DNA of 6,899 nucleotides from Christensenellaceae bacterium (GTDB lineage Bacteria > Bacillota > Clostridia > Christensenellales > Borkfalkiaceae). The notes below the pieces were generated by a model. It worked only from the letters and a program-made list of their open reading frames with translations. It had not been told where the DNA came from and did no database searches. Where the stretch lies: assembly GCA_016295005.1 (NCBI GenBank), contig JAEDMA010000070.1, forward strand, positions 1 to 6,899. Direction: 5' to 3'. Every line of letters begins with the position of its first letter. The stretch's first letter is position 1. Below are positions 1 through 5,705 of this stretch, one piece after another. A program made the translations under genes and the position numbers.

Positions 1-16
1 AGTCCATTTGTCTCAT
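1..16 (-). CDS. possible start of a gene running off the window (IS200-like transposase?)
   Basis: Only five complete codons are visible, ATG AGA CAA ATG GAC (Met-Arg-Gln-Met-Asp), entering the window edge at base 1. The start is supported by a purine-rich GGAAAGAGG at 34-26, nine bases upstream of the ATG. A TTG two codons upstream (22-20) is in frame but sits too close to that site. The GC-rich hairpin at 37-55 ends just before the ribosome binding site, which suits an attenuated leader. The transposase identity rests only on the upstream hairpins and cannot be tested with five residues. Confidence 0.25.
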
Positions 17-36
17 CGGCAATAGCCTCTTTCCAA

Positions 37-55
37 CCCCGCGACTATCGCGGGG
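37..55. repeat. perfect GC-rich inverted repeat (hairpin)
   Basis: CCCCGCGA (37-44), loop CTA (45-47), TCGCGGGG (48-55): a perfect 8-bp stem of almost pure G+C in very AT-rich DNA. It lies directly upstream of the minus-strand ribosome binding site at 34-26. There is no T-run after either arm, so an ordinary terminator role is not obvious. A leader structure of an insertion sequence is the preferred reading. Confidence 0.75.
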
Positions 56-71
56 ATTTCTATACCATTAA

Positions 72-96
72 AAGCCGTGAGTTCATCTCACGACTT
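72..96. repeat. imperfect inverted repeat (hairpin)
   Basis: The arms AAGCCGTGAG (72-81) and CTCACGACTT (87-96) flank the loop TTCAT. Nine of ten positions are Watson-Crick. The exception, C75/A93 on the plus strand, becomes a G-U pair when transcribed from the minus strand, which favours a minus-strand RNA or single-stranded DNA hairpin. It resembles the subterminal hairpins bound by Y1 transposases of the IS200/IS605 family; that link is by resemblance only. Confidence 0.7.
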
Positions 97-102
97 ACAT
101 AA

Positions 103-368
103 AACTATAATTTATTTGTTCACTCTGTTTTTACAATATCTTCTATTGACAGCAATGTCTTTTCAAATTACTTAAGCAAGTTTCCTGTTACTTTAGCGTC
201 AAAACTCAATAATAAGTTCAAATAAAGTCAAGCGTTAGTTTGTGTTAGACTTTTTTATTTTAAGTTTATTAGACAGAATTTGAATGAGCGTTAAGAAAAT
301 ATGCGTTGCTCCGCATATTTTTAGCGGTGACCGACACATTTATAAAAACATTTTAAAAACCATATATA
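103..368. other. intergenic stretch without a supported gene
   Basis: This AT-rich stretch lies between the putative insertion-sequence end and the operon terminator. It contains a short GACA-GCAA-TGTC hairpin with a GNRA-type loop (148-159), the 10-bp hairpin at 296-321, and two TTAGAC copies about 25 bases apart. The minus-strand frame 227-120 reads as two short peptides separated by a TAA at 168-170. That could be a decayed gene remnant but is too short to call. A TATAAT at 106-111 on the plus strand has no convincing -35 partner. Confidence 0.5.
296..321. terminator. terminator-like 10-bp hairpin
   Basis: The arms AAAATATGCG (296-305) and CGCATATTTT (312-321) are perfectly complementary around a 6-base loop, TTGCTC. 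The T-rich ends of both arms would give a short U-tract in either direction, so it could act as a weak bidirectional terminator. On the minus strand it lies about 50 bases beyond the operon terminator and might act as a back-up. The GC content of the stem is low, so its strength is uncertain. Confidence 0.4.
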
Positions 369-420
369 AAAACCCGCATGAATTTTCTCGCTTACTTGCG
401 TTTTTATTCATACGGGTTTT
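369..420 (-). terminator. rho-independent terminator of the minus-strand operon
   Basis: The stem starts 16 bases after the stop codon of the SGNH hydrolase gene. In the minus-strand RNA the arm AAAACCCGTATGAAT (420-406) pairs with ATTCATGCGGGTTTT (383-369). All 15 positions pair, one as a U-G wobble that would be a mismatch on the plus strand, so the structure favours minus-strand transcription. The 22-base loop holds a small inner CGC/GCG hairpin. The descending arm ends in a T5 run followed by ATATATGG, which serves as the U-tract. It marks the end of the transcript carrying the five genes. Confidence 0.8.
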
Positions 421-436
421 CCGTTATTTTATTTAG

Positions 437-1063
437 TTATTTATTTTCAAACCTTTGAATTTGTTTTATTATTGCATTCGCTAAAAGTTCATAACCTTTA
501 TCGTTTGGATGTATTCCGTCAACGAAAAATTGAGAAGAAGTTTCTACGTTTGGCTCGTCAAAAACATTATAAATATCTATGCATTTTAAATCTCTATTTT
601 TAGAAATATTCTTTATCGCATTAACGTAATCATCTAAATTATAGCCTGCGTTATTTTTGTTACTACCGTTAAATCTTTTAATTGGAGTTATAATATAAAT
701 TTGCTCTTTTTTAAAGTCTTTTAATAAATTATCAAAAAAATTGTTTATTGCTCCTTTAAATTCATAAAAGTTTTTACTGTTGTTTTCACCAAAAGGTTTT
801 CCGTGCGACCAATCATTAGTCCCGCCCATAACGAAAAAATAGTCGGCGGACTTATCAATTAAAGGATACCTTATATTAAAGTCCATATCATTGACGTGCC
901 CCATCAAACTAACTTCTTTTGCCCTTGTGAATTTTGTACCGCCTATTCCGTAATTATTTACTTTGGCGTTATAATACTTTCCTACTAACGATACAAAATT
1001 TTTGCTACTGTCACTTGCTCCGTAGCCAAAAACTATACTGTCCCCATAAAAATCAAATAACAT
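437..1063 (-). CDS. GDSL/SGNH-type hydrolase (putative esterase)
   Basis: A 208-residue protein with the hallmarks of the SGNH hydrolase superfamily. Block I is YGDSIVFGYGA with the nucleophile Ser9. Block II is YGIGGT with the oxyanion Gly41. Block III is MGGTND with Asn83. Block V is DGIHPNDKGY with Asp182 and His185 completing the triad. Length and motif spacing fit a single-domain family member. The family cleaves ester bonds, including acetyl groups on carbohydrates, and the setting beside glycan-related genes makes a carbohydrate esterase plausible, but the substrate is not readable. There is no signal peptide or membrane segment, so it probably acts in the cytoplasm on imported or internal compounds. 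The ATG start has AGGAG (1074-1070) six bases upstream. It is the last gene before the terminator, 62 bases after the preceding lipoprotein gene. The family call is firm; the substrate is unknown. Confidence 0.9.
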   Translation of the reverse strand: MLFDFYGDSIVFGYGASDSSKNFVSLVGKYYNAKVNNYGIGGTKFTRAKEVSLMGHVNDMDFNIRYPLIDKSADYFFVMGGTNDWSHGKPFGENNSKNFYEFKGAINNFFDNLLKDFKKEQIYIITPIKRFNGSNKNNAGYNLDDYVNAIKNISKNRDLKCIDIYNVFDEPNVETSSQFFVDGIHPNDKGYELLANAIIKQIQRFENK

Positions 1064-1125
1064 TTTTTACTCCTATACTTTTATATTTATTTTCAATTTA
1101 TCCTTTTACGGTTTAATAGAAATAA

Positions 1126-1677
1126 TCAATAAACACCTTCAGTCCAACTCTTTTCGGAATCAACTTCTTCTATCAAACTAATTACTACGATATCTTCTTC
1201 GTAATTCCATACTCCTTTCGTTATAACCTTATCATCCGCCTTGTTTTTCCAACCTTTAAACTCGTAACCCGACGGAATTTTAGGCTCATAACTCGTAACA
1301 TCGTAATTTTCTCCGTATTCTATTTCTATTTTAGAAATTGATAATATAGCACCATTAGTGGTTTCAAAAGTTATATTGAATTTCTTGCCGATTCTATCAA
1401 ATTTCGCCGTAAAAGTTTTATTTTTTGTAATTGGTGCGTTTAAATCTCCGTTCCAACCGCTAAAAGCATAATCATAGCAATTATCAGAATCTTTCGTAGG
1501 TTCTTCTGCCAAATACGACGGCTTTTCTCCGCTTTTTACAAGTTGTGAATATAGTTCTATTCCGTTTTCATTTACAAATCTAACGGTATATATTGCATTT
1601 TGATTATCAAACTTTCCACAACCCCACAAACATAAAGTTGTTGATAAGCATAAAAGTAAAAACGTTATCTTTTTCAT
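1126..1677 (-). CDS. small lipoprotein with two InlB-like repeats
   Basis: A 183-residue protein with a clear lipoprotein signal: MKK, a hydrophobic stretch, then the lipobox LWGC with the lipidated Cys20. It would be anchored to the outer face of the membrane. The mature part is two degenerate beta-rich units of the InlB B-repeat (Listeria-Bacteroides repeat) type, about residues 30-93 and 100-168. Each has the pattern of an opening F-x-x-x-N/T-G strand, a central P-x followed by a Y/F-x-GW core (AFSGW near 71-75, YEFKGW near 138-143) and a closing hydrophobic strand. Such units are usually adhesion or spacer modules, and no enzymatic residues are visible. The ATG is preceded by a strong AAAGGTGG (1688-1681), and the gene starts 17 bases after the GH13 stop, so co-expression is likely. 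The C-terminus is a short polar tail with no sortase motif. A binding partner for the larger lipoprotein or for glycan is possible but unproven. Confidence 0.82.
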   Translation of the reverse strand: MKKITFLLLCLSTTLCLWGCGKFDNQNAIYTVRFVNENGIELYSQLVKSGEKPSYLAEEPTKDSDNCYDYAFSGWNGDLNAPITKNKTFTAKFDRIGKKFNITFETTNGAILSISKIEIEYGENYDVTSYEPKIPSGYEFKGWKNKADDKVITKGVWNYEEDIVVISLIEEVDSEKSWTEGVY

Positions 1678-1694
1678 TTTCCACCTTTATTTTT

Positions 1695-3272
1695 TTACTT
1701 TTCAAGAATAACGAAACTGCAAGCGTTAAGAATAATTTCGTTGCTTAAAATTTCGCAATTATTAAAGTAGAGAACTTTTTTATATTCTTCTTTTCTTTTA
1801 TAAACACCGTTAGAAGGATTTATCATAACGACGATTTCTTCATTTTCACCCGTTCTTTTATATATTGCGGGGTAACTCTTTTCAATAAATTCTTGTTTTG
1901 CACTAACCTTTAAAGAATTGTGAGTTTTTCGAATTTTTATTAAATCTTTTACGATGTTAAGGATAGAATTCTCTTTTTCCGTTAAACTTTCCACCGATAT
2001 CCCTTTTTTAGTTGAAACAGGTAAATAAGTTGTAGATTTTTGACTAAAACCCCTACCTTTTTCTTCGTTCCATAGCATAGGAGTTCTTGCTCCCGTCCTT
2101 TTTAAGCCACCGTCTTTACTTACCGTAAAATTATGTTCTATTCCTAACTCATCGCCATAATAAATAAACGGAATTTGCTTAATCGTCAACAAAAAGGCAA
2201 AAATGCACTTAATTAAATCGTTGTCTTTATAAGTACCCATTCTAATTTCGTCGTGAGTGCCGGTTGGAGCGGTAAACATACCTTTATTATCAATTTTTGA
2301 ATATAAAAACTCTACGTATTTTACAAAATTATCTAAACTTCCTTTACCTTCACGAGAAAAATAATTGTAACCCTTTTCGTAATATTTATCTAAATTAGTG
2401 TTATTTTCGTTTCTGTAAAGTTCGTTAAACGCTAAAGTATCGTGAGTTAAAAAATCAATATCAAAACCGCATTTTCCTATGGAGTTTTGCGGAACTACCC
2501 ACTCGGCAATATAAACTTTATCTTTATACTCTTTTCTTAAAGTTCCAAGAATTTCGTTCCAAAACCACTTTACACCTTCTAAACCTTCGTCGCTATCGTC
2601 GAACGGATTTTCGCCATCAAAATTCTTTCCTTCTTTTATAACCGATGACGCCATATCTACCCTAAACCCGTCAATTCCTTTTTCTAAATAAAAACGCATT
2701 AAATTTAAAAATTCGTTTCTTAAAGGTTTTAACCTTTCATCTTTATAATGCATTTTCCAAGGACTATTTAAATCTAATTGATTGTAACCGAAATTTAACG
2801 CCGGCTGACTTGCGTAATAGTTTTTAATATAGCCACCGTTTCTGTTGTATAAGCCGTATATTGCCTCGTTTGAGTTCATAGAATCGTCCGTCCAAATATA
2901 ATAGTCGGAGTATTTATTTTTAGTTTTCAAAGCCGATTTTTTAAACCACTTATGCTTATTTGAAGTGTGACCTATTACCAAATCTAATATAACTTTTATT
3001 CCGTTTTCGTGAAAAACTTTTATAAGTTCTTCCAAATCTTGCATACTTCCGAATTTTTCATCAATTTCGTAATAATCTACTATATCGTAGCCACCGTCCT
3101 TAAACGGAGATTTGAAAATAGGATTAAACCAAACTGCGTTAACCCCCAATTCTTTTAAATAGCCTACTTTGTTTATTATTCCTTTTAAATCACCTTTCCC
3201 GTCGTTGTTATAATCGTAAAAAGATATGGGATATATTTCGTAAAACACAGCGTTTTCAAGCCACTTTAACAT
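1695..3272 (-). CDS. GH13 alpha-glucosidase / oligosaccharide hydrolase, cytoplasmic
   Basis: A 525-residue alpha-amylase-superfamily enzyme that should hydrolyse alpha-glucosidic bonds of imported oligosaccharides. Numbered from the ATG at 3272, it has a DYNNDGKGD calcium-loop motif at 20-28, region I DLVIGH at 97-102, a QPALNF segment at 156-161, the nucleophile Asp206 in GFRVDMA, the acid/base Glu257 in YIAEW, and Asp341 in TGTHDE. IYYGDELG (370-377) and RTPMLW (396-401) follow, as in oligo-1,6-glucosidase and related subfamilies. The catalytic triad is intact. Region I has Gly where most members have Asn, and region IV reads GTHD rather than NHD. A short beta-sandwich domain ends the protein. 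There is no signal peptide. A TTG at 3293 is in frame but lies inside a hairpin; the ATG at 3272 has GGAAGG five bases upstream and begins MLKWLENAVFYEIYP, matching the usual family start. The exact substrate (maltodextrin, isomalto-oligosaccharide or other) is not settled. Confidence 0.92.
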   Translation of the reverse strand: MLKWLENAVFYEIYPISFYDYNNDGKGDLKGIINKVGYLKELGVNAVWFNPIFKSPFKDGGYDIVDYYEIDEKFGSMQDLEELIKVFHENGIKVILDLVIGHTSNKHKWFKKSALKTKNKYSDYYIWTDDSMNSNEAIYGLYNRNGGYIKNYYASQPALNFGYNQLDLNSPWKMHYKDERLKPLRNEFLNLMRFYLEKGIDGFRVDMASSVIKEGKNFDGENPFDDSDEGLEGVKWFWNEILGTLRKEYKDKVYIAEWVVPQNSIGKCGFDIDFLTHDTLAFNELYRNENNTNLDKYYEKGYNYFSREGKGSLDNFVKYVEFLYSKIDNKGMFTAPTGTHDEIRMGTYKDNDLIKCIFAFLLTIKQIPFIYYGDELGIEHNFTVSKDGGLKRTGARTPMLWNEEKGRGFSQKSTTYLPVSTKKGISVESLTEKENSILNIVKDLIKIRKTHNSLKVSAKQEFIEKSYPAIYKRTGENEEIVVMINPSNGVYKRKEEYKKVLYFNNCEILSNEIILNACSFVILEK

Positions 3273-3277
3273 TTTAA

Positions 3278-3283
3278 CCTTCC
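3278..3283 (-). promoter_or_regulatory. ribosome binding site that fixes the GH13 start
   Basis: GGAAGG on the minus strand, five bases before the ATG at 3272-3270. The alternative in-frame TTG at 3293-3291 would place this site inside the coding sequence, and that TTG is buried in the hairpin arm. The downstream ATG is therefore preferred, giving 525 rather than 532 residues. Confidence 0.8.
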
Positions 3284-3290
3284 ATAGTAA

Positions 3291-3314
3291 CAAAGCAGGT
3301 TTTACCCTGCTTTG
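3291..3314 (-). terminator. intercistronic hairpin (attenuator or mRNA-processing/stability element)
   Basis: The perfect 9-bp arms CAAAGCAGG and CCTGCTTTG surround a six-base loop, in the 48-base gap between the large lipoprotein gene and the GH13 gene. On the minus strand the stem begins six bases after the lipoprotein stop codon and is followed by TTACTATGG, so there is no good U-tract. The structure looks more like a partial terminator, or an element protecting the upstream message, than a full stop. It ends seven bases before the GH13 ribosome binding site. It could set different expression levels for the two genes. Confidence 0.55.
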
Positions 3315-3320
3315 AAAATT

Positions 3321-5702
3321 TTAAAAATTTATATTGCCGTCGTCGATAACGTCGTTATCGTTATCTTCTTCGGTTCTTTCAATCCATTTTGCCATTAAGA
3401 TAATGTTTGTTTTGATTTGTGTGTTAAAATCAAACTTAACTTCGCCTTGATACCAACCGTCAAAAGAATACAGTTTGCCGTCGTTTGGTTTGGTAGGAAT
3501 AAAATTCTCGGCACTTTCTCCGTCCGTTAAGTATTGATAAATTACGGGAGTTCCGTTTTGACAATCAAAAACTGCGAAATGCTTATCAGTATATTCTTCG
3601 TTCTCAACGTTTTTGATAAATACCTTTGCGGTTGCATTATCACGACTACCGCATAAATATAAGTTTATTCCGGTATTATCTTGGTCGTTTTTAACTTTTA
3701 TTCCGTCAAGGTTTACAGTTACCCTATACCACTCTTTTATTTGAAGATTTTCTCTTGAAACTAAATTTCCGTTTTCATCTTTAAAAGTAGTTACACCGTT
3801 TAAAGTATCTTCAAAATGAATACCGTTTAAAATATTTAGTTCTTTCGGGGTTAATTGGTTTCCGTTTTTATCAAAAATTTCTTCGTAGTATATATCAAAA
3901 GAGAGTGATTTTAAGTAATTTTGTTTTAAAGTAAATTCGCCTACTACTCCGTCTTTTGCAATTTTACTTATTAATAATCTTGAATCCCACGCACTTTTTT
4001 TGCCGTTTACGGTTACTTGATATGTTTTGTTAAAATTAGCGTAATTTTTTAAGGTAAATTTACTTACAAGTTCAACTCCTGAACAAATATCATTAAATGC
4101 AACCTCTTTACTTCCTATTAAGTCGGAAAAATTAACTAAATTTGCATATATATCGTTTTTATAGTATAAAGTAAATGTTGAGGAATTATCGAAAATCGAC
4201 GGATAAATACCAAACTCTAATTCTTTTTCGTTATTCTTTACTTCGCTTAAATCAAATATTGCGGTGTACCATTTTTTGTTTTCTATATCAGTTTTTTCAA
4301 CTAAATTTCCGTAACTGTCAACATACGCTACGGGTAAAATTATAGGATTTTTATCAACGTATTGCTTACAGTGCAAATCAAAATTATTTTTTGAAGAATA
4401 TTCGTCAATGTAAAATTCCAACTTTAAATTATCATATTCATTATTTTTAAGTTTAAAAATCAATCTATTATTTTCAGCCGAATGTTCCGATGTTGACGTT
4501 TTTACATATTTTTTTACTTGATAATTTCCAAAAATATTATCGTTTGCATAGTAAGAATACAAATTTGAATCGATAAAATCTTCAACCAAAGTGTATTCAG
4601 TTATTTCAACCTTTATTTCGCATTGTTCGGTGAAAGTTTTAGTCGTGTCGTTTTTATTAATAGCCTTAATTTGAACGGTGTAATAACCTGCATTTAAAAT
4701 ATCGTCCGTAGTCCACGAATTATTATCTTTATCAATTAAAGTAAATTCATAATTATATTCGTGACCTTTTATTAAAGGCGCTGGATTTTCTAATTTGTTA
4801 ATTTTTCCCGAATAATATACGGCGTTTGATATAGCAGAAGTATCAAAAACAGGAGTTCCGTTATCTTTTATTTTTAACTTAAAAGAAGTATAATCTTCGG
4901 TAGTAAATACGTTTACGGTATAAAATTCGTCCTTTATATCAAGTGTTCGTAAATAATTACTATCAATTACGATTTTACTTTTATTAAACGAATAATCGTA
5001 AAAATCTATTAAATTACCGTTTATCATAATAAAACAAGTATCGCTATTTATATTGCAATTCATTTCAATTTCGTTGTCTTGAACATAATATTCGTACTCG
5101 TTTTTTTCTACCATTATAGTATTTTCCGAATAAACGTTATAAATAATTGTAGTTTCAATTTTTTGATTTACGCAATCTTCCGCTTGGTAAACGACGGTGT
5201 ATTCTCCGACTTTATAATCAAAACTATCGCTTTCGAGTTTTACCGTTACGGTTAACGGTTTGCCAAAATAGTCTTTTGCAATAATTTTATTTGTAAAATT
5301 ATTAGATGAAAACGCATTTTTAAAACTTATATCTATCTTGTCTTGACTTTTTAATTCGTCATCTATATAAAACGACGGTTCTCCGTAAATATAAGCGTAT
5401 GCTTTCGTAACTTCACCGTTATACGAGTAAATTATTTCTTTTTTGCCCGAACTTGTTAAGTCAATATCGTTTTCAATTTGCGGAATATAAATTTTTCCGT
5501 CCGAACCGATGACTTCAACTCCTTCTAACAAATCTTCTTTTTGCAACTGTCCGATTTTTCCTTTAAAATCGTGAACACCCCTAAAAGTATATGTTACAGA
5601 CAAACTTCCCTTTTGATTAGCACAGCTTATTAAAAAACATACGGAACATAAAGATATAACCAAAATTAAAAATATTAACTTTATTGAATTTTTGCTTTTC
5701 AT
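3321..5702 (-). CDS. large modular surface lipoprotein with InlB-type repeat
   Basis: A 793-residue lipoprotein. The N-terminus has lysines, a long hydrophobic stretch and the lipobox LISC with the lipidated Cys27, so it should be anchored on the outer membrane face. Residues 35-190 form beta-rich, Ig-like segments; VGEYTVVYQAED near 165-176 is typical of bacterial Ig-like folds. Two related modules follow, about 385-518 and 565-700, sharing D-x-x-GNLV (462-468 and 642-648) and a K-x-WY core (476-479 and 656-659), which suggests a duplicated, possibly carbohydrate-binding beta-sandwich. Residues 707-773 are an InlB B-repeat-like unit with the FDGWY core and closing MAKW. An acidic Asp/Asn-rich tail ends the protein with no sortase motif. 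No catalytic signature is recognised, so binding or scaffolding at the cell surface is the best guess. The ribosome binding site AAGGA lies in the last codons of the upstream gene, only three bases separate the two genes, and translational coupling is likely. Confidence 0.85.
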   Translation of the reverse strand: MKSKNSIKLIFLILVISLCSVCFLISCANQKGSLSVTYTFRGVHDFKGKIGQLQKEDLLEGVEVIGSDGKIYIPQIENDIDLTSSGKKEIIYSYNGEVTKAYAYIYGEPSFYIDDELKSQDKIDISFKNAFSSNNFTNKIIAKDYFGKPLTVTVKLESDSFDYKVGEYTVVYQAEDCVNQKIETTIIYNVYSENTIMVEKNEYEYYVQDNEIEMNCNINSDTCFIMINGNLIDFYDYSFNKSKIVIDSNYLRTLDIKDEFYTVNVFTTEDYTSFKLKIKDNGTPVFDTSAISNAVYYSGKINKLENPAPLIKGHEYNYEFTLIDKDNNSWTTDDILNAGYYTVQIKAINKNDTTKTFTEQCEIKVEITEYTLVEDFIDSNLYSYYANDNIFGNYQVKKYVKTSTSEHSAENNRLIFKLKNNEYDNLKLEFYIDEYSSKNNFDLHCKQYVDKNPIILPVAYVDSYGNLVEKTDIENKKWYTAIFDLSEVKNNEKELEFGIYPSIFDNSSTFTLYYKNDIYANLVNFSDLIGSKEVAFNDICSGVELVSKFTLKNYANFNKTYQVTVNGKKSAWDSRLLISKIAKDGVVGEFTLKQNYLKSLSFDIYYEEIFDKNGNQLTPKELNILNGIHFEDTLNGVTTFKDENGNLVSRENLQIKEWYRVTVNLDGIKVKNDQDNTGINLYLCGSRDNATAKVFIKNVENEEYTDKHFAVFDCQNGTPVIYQYLTDGESAENFIPTKPNDGKLYSFDGWYQGEVKFDFNTQIKTNIILMAKWIERTEEDNDNDVIDDGNINF
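3384..3584 (-). other. InlB B-repeat-like domain within the large lipoprotein
   Basis: Encodes residues 707-773. An opening strand (FAVFDCQNG) is followed by a central proline segment (FIPTKPNDGK), the aromatic core YSFDGWY, an FDFNTQI segment and the closing strand IILMAKW. This is the standard order of the Listeria-Bacteroides repeat. The two weaker units in the 183-residue lipoprotein encoded downstream follow the same plan, linking the two surface proteins. Confidence 0.75.
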
Positions 5703-5705
5703 ATT

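Larger units (their letters stand above)
1..102 (-). mobile_element. possible left end of an IS200/IS605-like element (partial)
   Basis: Two strong hairpins lie in an otherwise AT-rich stretch. Read on the minus strand, the first (96-72) has arms AAGTCGTGAG and CTCACGGCTT around the loop ATGAA; its one non-Watson-Crick position is a G-U pair only in this orientation. The second (55-37) is a perfect 8-bp stem, CCCCGCGA/TCGCGGGG, with loop TAG. A Shine-Dalgarno-like GGAAAGAGG (34-26) and an ATG (16-14) follow. Subterminal hairpin, GC-rich leader hairpin, then the tnpA start is the known layout of IS200-type left ends, where the leader hairpin dampens transposase expression. The transposase body is outside the window, and the outer boundary, probably near 97-115, cannot be fixed. 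An alternative is the right end of an element on the plus strand, or an unrelated structured leader. The assignment is inference from layout. Confidence 0.4.

Noticed and set aside
1..102. Plus-strand frame open from base 1 to a TAA at 100-102, reading through both hairpins
   Set aside because: It has no start codon in the window, and its sequence is dictated by the two inverted repeats. It resembles a chance translation of structured element-end DNA rather than a protein tail.
120..227. Minus-strand frame with a coding-like stretch ending FEKTLLSIEDIVKTE before TGA
   Set aside because: It is interrupted by an in-frame TAA at 168-170 and lacks a start codon and ribosome binding site. It might be a gene remnant but is too short to support as a pseudogene.
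934..1116. A 60-codon plus-strand open frame
   Set aside because: It lies opposite the start of the SGNH hydrolase gene and has no ribosome binding site. Its composition (many Leu, Phe, Tyr, Cys) is that of an antisense shadow.
1064..1125. Possible promoter before the SGNH hydrolase gene (TTGAAA followed by TATAAA/TATAGG)
   Set aside because: The spacing between the candidate -35 and -10 boxes is 5 or 13 bases, far from 17, and such AT-rich matches are expected by chance.
3273..3293. TTG start extending the GH13 protein by seven residues
   Set aside because: The TTG is inside a hairpin arm and has no ribosome binding site of its own. The downstream ATG has GGAAGG at ideal spacing and gives the normal family N-terminus.
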